The notes beneath the pieces were generated by a model. It ran no database searches. It was given only the letters and a program-made list of their open reading frames with translations, and had not been told where the DNA came from. Of a stretch of 64,000 nucleotides of DNA, positions 1 through 7,734 are shown piece by piece. The position numbers and the translations under genes were made by a program. The DNA is from JABWBH01 sp964526695 (GTDB taxonomy: Bacteria; Planctomycetota; Phycisphaerae; UBA1845). Where the stretch lies: positions 15,981 through 79,980 of the forward strand of contig CAZGJA010000099.1 of the NCBI GenBank assembly GCA_964526695.1. The letters run 5' to 3'. The first letter of the stretch is position 1, and each line of letters starts with the position of its first letter.

Positions 1-771
1 GAGTCTGCCGAAATGTGGCAAACCCGGTGGTCGATGATGGCGCCGCTGGCGTGGGGCATCGGACTGATGGCGATGGTCACCTGCACGTGGGCGAACTTCG
101 CCGCTTACAAGCAGACCAACGTGAAGCGCATGCTGGCGTATTCCTCCATCGCGCATGCCGGGTACATGCTGATGGCGGCGGCGGTCTTCCTCAGCCCGGC
201 CGCGTCGGATTCGCACACGGCCATCAGCGCGCTGCTGGTGTACATCGTCATTTACCTGTTCATGAATCTGGGGGCGTTCGGCGTCGTGGCGATGGTGGGA
301 TGGCGGACGGGCAGCGACGACCTCGATGCGTTCACCGGGCTGATTTACCGCGCTCCGGCGCTTGCCGTGCCGATGGTCATCTGCCTCGTCTCGCTCGTGG
401 GGTTGCCGCCGTTCGCCGGGTTCCTGGGGAAATGGTGGATCCTTGTCGCGCTGGGGCGGCAGGGGACGATCCTGTCGTGGGTGCTGGTCAGCGTGGCATC
501 GCTGAACACGCTGTTCAGCCTGTACTACTACATGCGGATCGTTCGGCGGATGACGCTTAAGGACGACGGGCGACCGGCCTTCTCCTCGCCGGCGGGAGGC
601 GTGGCGATGGTGAACGCCTGCGCTCTGGCACTGATCGTGCTGTTCGTGGCGATTGGACCGCTGAAGCGATCCGCCGACCACTACGCCGCCCGGATGTTCG
701 TTCCGCGGGCGTCGCACAGCGCGTCGGCCGTCGCGCCGGGGACCGCGTCGCTGGCGGAGCTTGCACCGTGA
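1..771 (+). CDS. nuoN: NADH-quinone oxidoreductase subunit N, 3' part
   Basis: This is the C-terminal part of a proton-translocating membrane subunit of respiratory complex I. The reading frame is open from the first base, so the gene begins upstream of the window. The stretch ANFAAYKQTNVKRMLAYSSI followed by AHAGYM is the family signature around the conserved Lys/His of the antiporter-like fold. Further hydrophobic helices follow, including GLPPFAGFLGKWW, which is typical of NuoN. The C-terminal tail is short and Ala-rich. The stop codon overlaps the GTG start of the next gene by 4 bases (GTGA), suggesting translational coupling. As the last subunit of usual nuo operons, it probably marks the operon end. 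Confidence 0.93.
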   Translation, partial: ESAEMWQTRWSMMAPLAWGIGLMAMVTCTWANFAAYKQTNVKRMLAYSSIAHAGYMLMAAAVFLSPAASDSHTAISALLVYIVIYLFMNLGAFGVVAMVGWRTGSDDLDAFTGLIYRAPALAVPMVICLVSLVGLPPFAGFLGKWWILVALGRQGTILSWVLVSVASLNTLFSLYYYMRIVRRMTLKDDGRPAFSSPAGGVAMVNACALALIVLFVAIGPLKRSADHYAARMFVPRASHSASAVAPGTASLAELAP

Positions 772-1205
772 CCGATCGTCGTCAGGTCATCGAGATCCTC
801 AACGAACTGCTGCGACAGGAGCGCGGCAGCCTTGTCTCGCACCTGCTCAGCTCGACCTTGTTCGTATCCGGCGGCACGACGGGCCAGGACGACGTCTTGC
901 GCACCCTGGTGGCCGAAATCAAGGAGCACGAGAGCTGGCTGGCGGAGGCGATCAGCTCGCTACACGGAGGCGTGGCGCCCCCCGGCGGCGATGTGCGGAG
1001 CGCCGAGTTGCACTATCAGGAAGTTCACTGCGTCCTGCCCCTTGTGATCGAGAACGAGGGTCGCATCATCCGTCGCTACGACGCCGCGCTGAAGTTGCTT
1101 GCCGGGGAGCCGACCGCCGCCGCCGTCGCGTCTCGCATCCTCTCGCGCCACCGCAGGCACATGGCGCAACTGACGGCCTTCGTTGGCGCGCCGTCTCCGG
1201 CGTAA
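768..1205 (+). CDS. Ferritin-like helical protein, small
   Basis: A 145-residue protein starting at GTG inside the nuoN stop. It is predicted to be almost entirely helical. Four helices carry acidic and histidine positions: RQERGSLVSHLL (residues 16-27), EIKEHESWL (47-55), an ELHYQEVHCVLPLVIENEG stretch, and ILSRHRRHMAQL near the end. Recurrent E..H pairs of this kind are seen in ferritin-like or bacterioferritin-like four-helix bundles, so it may bind a metal or sit near redox machinery. It has no signal peptide or membrane segment. The family call is inferred from pattern only. The tight coupling to nuoN is seen directly and suggests cotranslation with complex I. Confidence 0.6.
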   Translation: MTDRRQVIEILNELLRQERGSLVSHLLSSTLFVSGGTTGQDDVLRTLVAEIKEHESWLAEAISSLHGGVAPPGGDVRSAELHYQEVHCVLPLVIENEGRIIRRYDAALKLLAGEPTAAAVASRILSRHRRHMAQLTAFVGAPSPA

Positions 1206-1524
1206 CAAGCCCGCTCATATGCGAGGGCAATCCGAACCCGTAGCGCAAGCGAGGACAAGCTTGATGCTCGGATCGCGCGGACACTCCGCCTTCGCAAACC
1301 CTTCTCCCTCGCTGGCGCCACGGGTTCGGAGCGGGGGACGTGCCTACCCGCGGATGCTTGAGGTGCGCTCAGCCAAAACAGAAACTTTTCGAAATGGACA
1401 GGATGAACAAGATGACCAGGATGAAGGTGTTCCGGGCGTGTGGCTGCGGGATTCCGTCCATCCTGCTCATCCTGTAATTCCTGTCCAAGCAGGAATTACA
1501 TGCCCAGTTCATGCTTGAGCGCTG
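1206..1524. other. Intergenic region with a CAGGATGA repeat
   Basis: No convincing gene. The region lies between convergent genes. It holds one copy of the CAGGATGAACA inverted repeat described at 1396-1490; the rest shows no structure I can support. Confidence 0.6.
1396..1490. repeat. CAGGATGA inverted repeat element, copy 1
   Basis: The left arm is a run of GGACAGGATGAACAAGATGA and CCAGGATG units. The right arm is the reverse complement (CATCCTGCTCATCCTG, ATTCCTGTCC), separated by about 40 bases. A second copy of the same layout lies at 22975-23057. Both sit in gaps between genes. Confidence 0.75.
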
Positions 1525-2310
1525 CTACGGGCTTGGCGGCCTCGAGTCGCCGCCGAGGATGCGCGGCGACGTCCGATCCGGCGGCAGCTCGTCGAGGAAC
1601 TTGATGAGCCGCTCAGCGAACGCGGCCGGATCCTTCAGGTAGCACGGGTGCGGCGCGCCGGGCATGAGATAGAACTCGCCCTTGGGGAGCCTGGCGGCGA
1701 ACGCCTCCCCCTCCTTGTACGGATGCCCTTCGTCGAGCTCGCCCCACACCACGAGCGTCGGACAGGTGATGCGGTCCATCTTGCCCGCGACATCCTTCAA
1801 TCCGACGGGCGCGACCGGCACAAAGCCCGCGAGCTTCTCGGCGTTCTCGACGACGTACGGCAGCGCGTATCCGCCGCTCATGGAGGGTGCCACCACCACC
1901 GGCTTGGTCTTCGCAAGGCTGGGAATCAACTTCTCAAGCAGCTTCTCCTTCTCAATCTCGCACTTGCCCGACTGCCCAAACCCCGGCAGGTCCACGGCCA
2001 CGACCCTTCGCCCCGCCTTGGCGAGAGCCTTGATAATTCCCTGCTCTTCCCAGGTTTTGGCTTGAAACGCCTGACCGTGCAGCAGGATGACGATCTGCCC
2101 ATACTCCGGGCCGCTGACGAGAACGCGAATCGCGCAGCCCTCGATGGCGACGGTCTGCGATTCGACTTTCAGCACGCCGTCGGCGGACGGGTCGGCCGGT
2201 TGCGGCTTGCCGCCGGGCGGAGCGGGAGGCGGCGATTTCGGCGCGTCCTGGTTGAGCAAGAGGAACGGGGCCGCAAAAACCGTCAGCAGAAAGCAGGTGG
2301 TCGCGCACAT
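1525..2310 (-). CDS. Secreted alpha/beta hydrolase (ABHD14/CIB-like)
   Basis: A 261-residue protein with an N-terminal signal peptide (MCATTCFLLTVFAAPFLLL) and a Pro-rich linker. The alpha/beta hydrolase core has an oxyanion strand ILLHGQAF, the strand VVAVDLPGFGQSG, a nucleophile elbow SMSGGYALPY with a Ser nucleophile, a likely acid in VVWGELDEG, and a likely catalytic His in MPGAPHPCYL. This order matches the small single-domain hydrolases related to CCG1-interacting factor B. The substrate cannot be told from sequence. It faces the fused glycosyltransferase gene divergently, with a repeat-containing spacer between them. Export to the periplasm or outside is inferred. Confidence 0.8.
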   Translation of the reverse strand: MCATTCFLLTVFAAPFLLLNQDAPKSPPPAPPGGKPQPADPSADGVLKVESQTVAIEGCAIRVLVSGPEYGQIVILLHGQAFQAKTWEEQGIIKALAKAGRRVVAVDLPGFGQSGKCEIEKEKLLEKLIPSLAKTKPVVVAPSMSGGYALPYVVENAEKLAGFVPVAPVGLKDVAGKMDRITCPTLVVWGELDEGHPYKEGEAFAARLPKGEFYLMPGAPHPCYLKDPAAFAERLIKFLDELPPDRTSPRILGGDSRPPSP

Positions 2311-2500
2311 GGTTCATCACCTCCCGTGGAGTCGTTGCGAGAGACACGCGCAACGTCGGCAGCGAGCATACTCGAATCCCGCACCGCTCGCCAAAGATCG
2401 CCTCACCCATGCCCGCGACTTTCCGATAAATCCGAATCGGACGCATCGAAATCCGCGGACAGTCAGCACGGGCGGGTAGCTTGGGAGTGTGACACGGTCG

Positions 2501-2535
2501 GGTGGCACGGTCTGGCGTACTCGCCAGGCCGTGGG
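2501..2535. repeat. 28-bp palindrome family R1, copy 1
   Basis: Palindrome 2506-2533: CACGGTCTGGCG, TACT, CGCCAGGCCGTG, with one G/T wobble and flanked by GGTGG. Other copies: 4961-4988, 15899-15922 (half), 27313-27340, 29253-29354 (three in a row), 31558-31585. It lies just upstream of the fused glycosyltransferase gene. Confidence 0.85.
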
Positions 2536-2565
2536 GGATGAGGAGTGAACGTCCGCCCGCGCGCC

Positions 2566-2593
2566 GCACGGGTCCGCCGCTGCGGACCCGTGC
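2566..2593. repeat. Perfect 12-bp-arm palindrome GCACGGGTCCGC
   Basis: Arms GCACGGGTCCGC and GCGGACCCGTGC around a 4-base loop CGCT. Related half-sites (GCGGACCCGTGCC) are repeated three times at 40757-40802 and once near 31490-31520, so this is a dispersed element rather than a terminator of one gene. Confidence 0.75.
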
Positions 2594-2672
2594 CAGCCAA
2601 CGTGGGAGCGGGCCCGGCGAAAGCCGGCGCGCGGCGTCCAACGCTGAGCGTCAGGAGCGGCAAGAAGTGCGC

Positions 2673-4820
2673 ATGCCTTCGATCCAACTTCCTTTTCGTG
2701 TCTGGCGCACGGCGTCCGCTCACCCGTGCCTGAGCGTGCTGCTCGCCGCTGCGGCGACGGGCGTATTCTGCTTTGCATGGGATCTGCAAGACCAGCGGGC
2801 GATCGGCCGCGCGACGCGATGCCTCGTTGCACCGGATCAGCCGGCAGATCTGAAGGTCATCACCCTCACGGAGTGGGTGTACGCTTCCACGCGCTCGACG
2901 CGGAATGACCACTACTTCGTCCTGCCCGACATGAGAGCCACGGCATGGCAGGTCCTTGTCGGAGGCGGAGACTGCGCGGACAAGGCGCGGCTGCTGGTGG
3001 CGATGCTCGATTCCGTCGGCATCCCCGCGTCGCCCGTCATGCTGTTTGATCCGGCAACCGGACTCCCCAGCCACACCGTGGTCGAGGCGGAGTACGAACC
3101 GGGGCTGCGCATGGTCGTCGATCCGTCGTTCAACCTCGTTTTCCCCCGGACCGAAGGTGGATACCACGATCTCCTGTCCCTCCGTGCCGATCCGCACGCA
3201 GCGGAAGACCGCGTGCGCCAGGCACGCGCCATCGCGCCCTGGCCGGCCAAGGCGATCTTCTACCGCATGGAAACGGCCGGATACGCCGGCGCGAGCACGA
3301 TCCACTGGAACCGCAATCTCCTCACCCGGTTGGTCTTCGCTACGCTCCATCCCTTCCTGAATGACCGCGTCTTTCAACTGCGGCGTCCGACGCTCGCTGA
3401 GAACCCGGCGCAACTGTGCGGCGTGCTGACTCTGGCGGCGGGCGTAGTGCTGGCGATTGCGCTGCGGCTCATCCTGCCACAGCCGGCCTTCCGCGCGCCG
3501 CGGATGCGACGGGAGATTGTCCTCTTCAAGCCCGAGTGCGAAATCGCGTGGAGCCGGTCTGTCGGGCAGCCGCGGCTGGCATGGATTCTGGCGGGCGGAC
3601 TCGTGCTTCGACTCGCGTGGCTGGCGTGCGTGCAACCTTCGCCCGTGTCTGATTTTCTCCACTACCAAGTGCTGGCGGAAAACCTGCTCGACCATCATCA
3701 GTTCGGCTACCCCGCGCCGACGGCGTATCGCCTGCCGCTTTTCCCCGCGTTTCTGGCGGGCGTCATGCTGGTCAGTCGACACACCGTGACGCTCGCGCTG
3801 GCGTGCGTGGCGCTTTCGACTCTGCTCATCGCCCTTGTGCATCGCCTCACGCTGCGAGCGACGCGCGGCAATCAGCGCGCCGCGCTCATCGCGGCCGCTG
3901 TGTGTGCGGCAAATCCGGCCTTCATCGGCTTCTCGCCCGTGCTGGCGTCGGAGCATCTTTTCGCCGTCCTTGTGGGCGCAAGCCTCATCGTCGCCATGGG
4001 CGAATCGACGGGCGCGGGCTGGAAGTCGCTGCTCTCCGGGGGTCTGCTCGGGCTTGCGGCGCTGACGCGCGACGAGGCGATCTTCTACGCGCCCGTCGTG
4101 GCCGCAGCGGCGGGCATGGGCGAACCGCTGCTGCGGAAGCGCGGCGCCTGCGTGGCCATGTGCGGACTGGCGTTCGGACTGACGCTGGCGCCGTGGGTGC
4201 TGCGCAATCGCGCGATGGTCGGAGAAGGCGTCGGGTTGTCCTCGGCCTCCGGCATCAACTTTTACCTCGCGCACAACCCCGACGGCTACGGCTGGCGCGA
4301 GCTCGATGAGACGCCGCTTCGCGGACTTGACGCCACGGCCGCGCATCAGGTCGGCATGAGGCTGGCGCTCGAGCACATCCGCAACGACCCCCAGCAGCTC
4401 CTGCAGAACTTCGTGACGGGACTGGTGGCGCTCCTGAGGCCGGCGAATTACGGCCTGTTCTGGAGCACAGGCTGGTCACCGGGAGCGGGTGCGCCGCCGC
4501 CGCGAACCGGCTATCCGCCCGTGCTGTACCTGCTCATGTCCGCAGGCGTCGTGTTCTATGCGGCGCTCACCTTGCTCGGGGCGATCGGGCTTTGGCGACT
4601 GCGCGAGCAGAACGGCGCGGGATGGCGCGTGCTGGTCGGCATTCTGGTCATGCACGTGGTGTGTTACGCCGGCGTCTTCTGGGGGTCGGGGCGCTACCGG
4701 TACTTCCTGGAGGCGATCCTCTGCATCGGCGGTGGCATCGCCCTCGACGCCGCTGTGCGCCGAGTCGCCCGGCGCGACCTGCGCCGCCTGGAACGAGCTG
4801 GGCTGCTCGCCCCCGCCTGA
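2673..4820 (+). CDS. Transglutaminase-like / GT-C glycosyltransferase fusion
   Basis: A 715-residue membrane protein joining two modules. Residues 1-200: one N-terminal membrane segment, then a transglutaminase-like domain with a full candidate triad: Cys101 in GGDCADKARLL, His134 in LPSHTVVEAEY and Asp150 in RMVVDPSFN. Residues about 245-700: many membrane helices with the first-loop acidic residue of GT-C enzymes (SPVSDFLHYQVLAENLL) followed by YRLPLFPAFLAGV, as in ArnT/PMT-type transferases that use polyprenyl-linked sugars. The frame is open further upstream to 2502, but that part reads through two palindromic repeats, so I chose ATG 2673. The target glycan is unknown. Fusion is seen directly; function is inferred from families. 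Confidence 0.8.
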   Translation: MPSIQLPFRVWRTASAHPCLSVLLAAAATGVFCFAWDLQDQRAIGRATRCLVAPDQPADLKVITLTEWVYASTRSTRNDHYFVLPDMRATAWQVLVGGGDCADKARLLVAMLDSVGIPASPVMLFDPATGLPSHTVVEAEYEPGLRMVVDPSFNLVFPRTEGGYHDLLSLRADPHAAEDRVRQARAIAPWPAKAIFYRMETAGYAGASTIHWNRNLLTRLVFATLHPFLNDRVFQLRRPTLAENPAQLCGVLTLAAGVVLAIALRLILPQPAFRAPRMRREIVLFKPECEIAWSRSVGQPRLAWILAGGLVLRLAWLACVQPSPVSDFLHYQVLAENLLDHHQFGYPAPTAYRLPLFPAFLAGVMLVSRHTVTLALACVALSTLLIALVHRLTLRATRGNQRAALIAAAVCAANPAFIGFSPVLASEHLFAVLVGASLIVAMGESTGAGWKSLLSGGLLGLAALTRDEAIFYAPVVAAAAGMGEPLLRKRGACVAMCGLAFGLTLAPWVLRNRAMVGEGVGLSSASGINFYLAHNPDGYGWRELDETPLRGLDATAAHQVGMRLALEHIRNDPQQLLQNFVTGLVALLRPANYGLFWSTGWSPGAGAPPPRTGYPPVLYLLMSAGVVFYAALTLLGAIGLWRLREQNGAGWRVLVGILVMHVVCYAGVFWGSGRYRYFLEAILCIGGGIALDAAVRRVARRDLRRLERAGLLAPA

Positions 4821-5122
4821 CACCATCCCGGGCCGGCGGCGCGGCCAAGGCACTCCCCCCTCAAGGCAACCGCATTCTACGACTCGACTCGCGGGAGCCG
4901 GCATGTGTCCGCAGCGGCGGACGCGTAAAACGCGTGAACATGAATCGGTGGTTCACTCACCACGGCCTGGCGAGTACGCCAGACCGTGCCACCCGACTCC
5001 GAGGTCAGGATACGATTCTGCTGAATACACTCCCGTCGTTTCCCCATCGGCGCCGTGCGGTTAACATCCGCGTCGGGATTGCCAGCACGTCTTTCGCGGT
5101 CGATCCGCCGGGAGGTCCACGC
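4821..5122. other. Intergenic region with R1 palindrome
   Basis: No gene seen. It contains an R1 palindrome at 4961-4988 and a loose inverted pair of CCGCAGCGGCGG sequence near 4908. The end is the leader of the ACT-domain gene. Confidence 0.6.
4961..4988. repeat. 28-bp palindrome family R1, copy 2
   Basis: CACGGCCTGGCG, AGTA, CGCCAGACCGTG followed by CCACCC, the reverse orientation of the copy at 2506-2533. Confidence 0.85.
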
Positions 5123-5533
5123 ATGCGCGCCGTCGTTGCCGATCAGCTTTCCATCTTTTTGATGAACCGTCCGGGTATTCTCGCGGATCTCTGCGAGACG
5201 CTCTGCCAGCGCGACGTTCATGTGCGGGCCATGACCGTCCTCGAGACCTTCGACATCGGCACCGTCCGCATCGTCTGCGACAACGTGACCGTGGCCGAGG
5301 AGTGCCTCACACGCTTTGGCGCAAGCTGGATCGTGGTGCGTGTGCTCGTCATCGAGATCGCCAATCGCCCGGGCGCCATCGCCTCCATTTCCCGTGCTCT
5401 GGCGACCGCCGGCGTCAATCTCGAGTACATGTACGCCTCTGCCAGCCCGCACGCGGAAAGCACGATCGGCGTCTTCCGCATTGCGGAGAGGGATCTCGAG
5501 CGCGCGGCCATGTTGGAGTTTCCCGACGAGTAG
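5123..5533 (+). CDS. Double ACT-domain protein
   Basis: A 136-residue cytoplasmic protein made of two ACT domains: residues 3-68 (QLSIFLMNRPGILADLCETL) and 72-136 (VLVIEIANRPGAIASISRAL). The N-x-P-G turn that closes the amino-acid-binding loop of ACT domains is present in both. A Shine-Dalgarno GGAGG stands 7 bases before ATG 5123, which fixes the start. Stand-alone ACT pairs of this size usually sense amino acids and act as regulatory partners; no enzyme lies next to it here, so partner and ligand are unknown. The family call is strong, the role is inferred. Confidence 0.85.
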   Translation: MRAVVADQLSIFLMNRPGILADLCETLCQRDVHVRAMTVLETFDIGTVRIVCDNVTVAEECLTRFGASWIVVRVLVIEIANRPGAIASISRALATAGVNLEYMYASASPHAESTIGVFRIAERDLERAAMLEFPDE

Positions 5534-5607
5534 GGAGCTTGCGTCGCGGCAAGCATCATCGAGCGGCCTGCATCCCGGCCGAGGCTATCTGACGACAGCG
5601 AACCGGC

Positions 5608-5790
5608 TCAGTCGCCGAGATCGTCGAAAAACTCATCGAGGTCGTCGAAGAAGTCGTCGTCGTTGTCGAAGTCGATGTTGATGTCCTGCCCGGGTACCTC
5701 GATGCGGCAACTCTCCGCCTGAAGCACTCCCGCCAACGGCAAGAGACCCAACACCCAACGCCATCCCAGGTGCCTCGCCCGTGTGACCAT
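5608..5790 (-). CDS. Small secreted Asp/Phe-rich acidic protein
   Basis: A 60-residue protein. Residues 1-26 look like a signal peptide (MVTRARHLGWRWVLGLLPLAG, then AESC). The mature part is very acidic, with alternating Asp and aromatic residues: INIDFDNDDDFFDDLDEFFD. It has a single Cys just after the likely cleavage site, so a lipoprotein is possible, although a canonical lipobox is not clear. An AAGGGG Shine-Dalgarno lies upstream of the ATG. I recognise no family. Asp-rich segments of this kind often bind calcium or other cations, which is only a suggestion. It is too short to be certain but has a good start and a coherent composition. Confidence 0.55.
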   Translation of the reverse strand: MVTRARHLGWRWVLGLLPLAGVLQAESCRIEVPGQDINIDFDNDDDFFDDLDEFFDDLGD

Positions 5791-6076
5791 GACACATCCC
5801 CTTTCGGCTGCGACATCCGTTTCTCACCGCGGCGGTGACCTTGGGGCATCCTCGAGATGAAAGCCCGACCGCGCCTTCGGAATTGTATGGGTGCCGAGGC
5901 TGTCTTGTCCACCAGTTCGTCGGCGCAACGCCAGAGCGCACGGGGAATCTGCACGTGATCAGCATGAACAAGAGGATCCCCTTCGGGGAAAAGGCGCCGC
6001 GTGGCGCACCCACGGTTGGCGGCGCCGTGCTGCCATGCGTTTTTCAGGTTGCTGCTCGCGCCGCGCCGGTCACGTG

Positions 6077-6454
6077 TCAGTGCGCGACCGGGCATCGTCC
6101 GCCCGACGGCGGAGCCGCTGGCGCACCGCATGCCGCTGGCGCCCCGCCCGTCGCGGACATCGGCTTGCCTTCCATGCCGTAGATTTCGTGCTTGGGGCGC
6201 TTCGAGAGGATCTGATCGCGGCCCCAGTCGGCGACGTTGCGGAACTGCTCGGAGGCGATGAACGCCTGAAACGCCTGCGGGTCCGTCCACTCGGAGATGA
6301 TCAGGTACGACTGCGCCGAGGCGACGTCGCGGTACAGGTGCGACTCCTTGTGCCCCTCCATGCCGTTCATCACACCGAGCACCTTCTTGAACACCTGCTC
6401 GAACTGGGACTCCTTGCCCGGCAGAACGTCGTAGTTCATTCCCACGGTTGTCAT
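6077..6454 (-). CDS. Antibiotic biosynthesis monooxygenase (ABM) domain protein
   Basis: A 125-residue protein of the dimeric ferredoxin-like ABM fold (residues 1-95): MTTVGMNYDVLPGKESQFEQ, then a helix VFKKVLGVMNGMEGHKESHLYRD, a strand YLIISEWTDPQAFQAFIAS, and a C-terminal helix. Family members are small monooxygenases or heme-degrading enzymes, and many have no assigned role. After residue 97 there is an extra Ala/Gly/Pro tail with two Cys and a final GGRCPVAH, which is not part of the domain. It lies 88 bases from the ZIP transporter gene on the same strand, so the two may be cotranscribed; a metal or heme link is inference. Confidence 0.75.
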   Translation of the reverse strand: MTTVGMNYDVLPGKESQFEQVFKKVLGVMNGMEGHKESHLYRDVASAQSYLIISEWTDPQAFQAFIASEQFRNVADWGRDQILSKRPKHEIYGMEGKPMSATGGAPAACGAPAAPPSGGRCPVAH

Positions 6455-6542
6455 GGAGATATCTCTTTTGGCCCGAAGTTCGTTCCCATCATGCGTCGCT
6501 CACGCTTATCGGCCGATCCTGCCGCGCAGTCAAGCCGCGGCC

Positions 6543-7538
6543 TTAATGTGCGTGTCCGGCCGCGTGGGCAGGGTCGAAGAGCGCGGTCACGTACATGACG
6601 GCCGCGCCGAGGATCACCGCCAGGAAGAGCTTCATGCGATCGTGCGAGTGAAACTGCACTTCCGGGAGCAGATCGGACAGCGCGATGCACACAAACGTGC
6701 CCGCGCTGAACGCCAACATGCCGCCCGTCAGCTTGCTCTGCAGAACCCACTCCGCCAGCGCCGATTCGCCCAATCCGAAGAGCACCACGCCCAGCGGTAT
6801 CATGGCCGCGAAGGCGATCTGGGCGATGAACGCCGTTCGGCGCGAGTAGCCGCTCTTGGTCAGCAGCGTCGAAATGGTGAACGAATCCGCCGGCTTGTGC
6901 AGCACCGTGGCCACAAACACCGCAAAGCCCAATTGCGGCGCCGCGTCATGCCCCAGCACCGCGCTGCCCAGCGCCGCGCCGCCCATCAGCGTGTGCAGGA
7001 AAAGCCCGACCACCGCCGACCAGCCGGCCACGCGAGGCGCGGCCGCTTGCGAGCCGGCGCCTCCCGATGCCAAAGCCGCCGCGCCCTCCGCACAAGTCCG
7101 GTCGGTCGCAGGGGCGTCGGTTCCCGCGGAGACCGTTTGGCAAGGATCCGCATGCGCGTGCGCGTGCGCGTGAGAGTGAGAGTGAGCGGGCATGTGCGAG
7201 TGTGGGTGCGCGTGCCCATGTCCGCTCGGATGCGAGTGTGCGTGCGAGTCGAGCCCGCTCCCAAGCTCCTCGACCGTTTCGTGGCTGTGCGGGCTGAGGA
7301 ATCGTTCAATGACGTACAACCCCAGCACGCCCACCGCCATCCACAGCCCGAACTGCTCCTCGCAAAGGTGCGCCGACTCCGGCATCATGTGGAAGAACGC
7401 CGCCCCCAGCATCGCCCCGGCCGACAGGCTGAGGTACACCTGCAGCTTCACGTGCGAAATCCGCTGCGCCAGCGGAAACCAGCCGCCCAGGAGCGATACC
7501 AGGGCGATCGCCAGACAGTAGAAGATGATGCGGCTCAT
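6543..7538 (-). CDS. ZIP family metal transporter with His-rich loop
   Basis: A 331-residue integral membrane protein of the ZIP (zinc/iron permease) family. Helices begin at MSRIIFYCLAIALVSLLGGW, and helix 2 has the family motif SLSAGAMLGAAFFHMMPES. The long cytoplasmic loop after helix 3 is packed with His (HSHPSGHGHAHPHSHMPAHS and HAHAHAHAD), a presumed zinc-binding segment. The metal site appears in LFLHTLMGGAALGSAV and VATVLHKPADSFTIS, where HKPxD replaces the usual HxxPEG, a variation known in GufA-like branches. The frame extends upstream to 7601, but that part is a GGAAACT tandem repeat, so ATG 7538 is preferred. Substrate zinc or a similar divalent metal is inferred. Confidence 0.85.
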   Translation of the reverse strand: MSRIIFYCLAIALVSLLGGWFPLAQRISHVKLQVYLSLSAGAMLGAAFFHMMPESAHLCEEQFGLWMAVGVLGLYVIERFLSPHSHETVEELGSGLDSHAHSHPSGHGHAHPHSHMPAHSHSHAHAHAHADPCQTVSAGTDAPATDRTCAEGAAALASGGAGSQAAAPRVAGWSAVVGLFLHTLMGGAALGSAVLGHDAAPQLGFAVFVATVLHKPADSFTISTLLTKSGYSRRTAFIAQIAFAAMIPLGVVLFGLGESALAEWVLQSKLTGGMLAFSAGTFVCIALSDLLPEVQFHSHDRMKLFLAVILGAAVMYVTALFDPAHAAGHAH

Positions 7539-7600
7539 GACTGGAAACTGGAAACTAGAGACTGGAAACTGGAAACCTGAACCTGGAGACTGGAAACGCA
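7539..7600. repeat. Short tandem repeat GACTGGAAACTGGAAACT
   Basis: About 60 bases of imperfect GGAAACT / GACTGGAAACCTG units directly upstream of the ZIP gene start. It keeps the ZIP reading frame open and may mislead start-site prediction. Confidence 0.7.
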
Positions 7601-7734
7601 ACGCTATCCCACGGCGGCCGGCGCTATCGAACCGCCATCCTCGTCGCCGCGGCTATAATCCAGAGGCGGCGCGGTTCGGTCAACCTGCAGCGCCGGGGGT
7701 CCATGCTCAACGGGCTTCGACCATCGGATTCTCC

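Noticed and set aside
2502..2672. N-terminal extension of the fused glycosyltransferase
   Set aside because: The 57 codons read through the R1 and GCACGGGTCCGC palindromes; ATG 2673 gives a normal membrane-protein start.
2463..4376. 637-residue minus-strand frame
   Set aside because: It is antisense to the transglutaminase-glycosyltransferase gene and reads as Arg/His/Gln-rich sequence, the usual shadow in GC-rich DNA.
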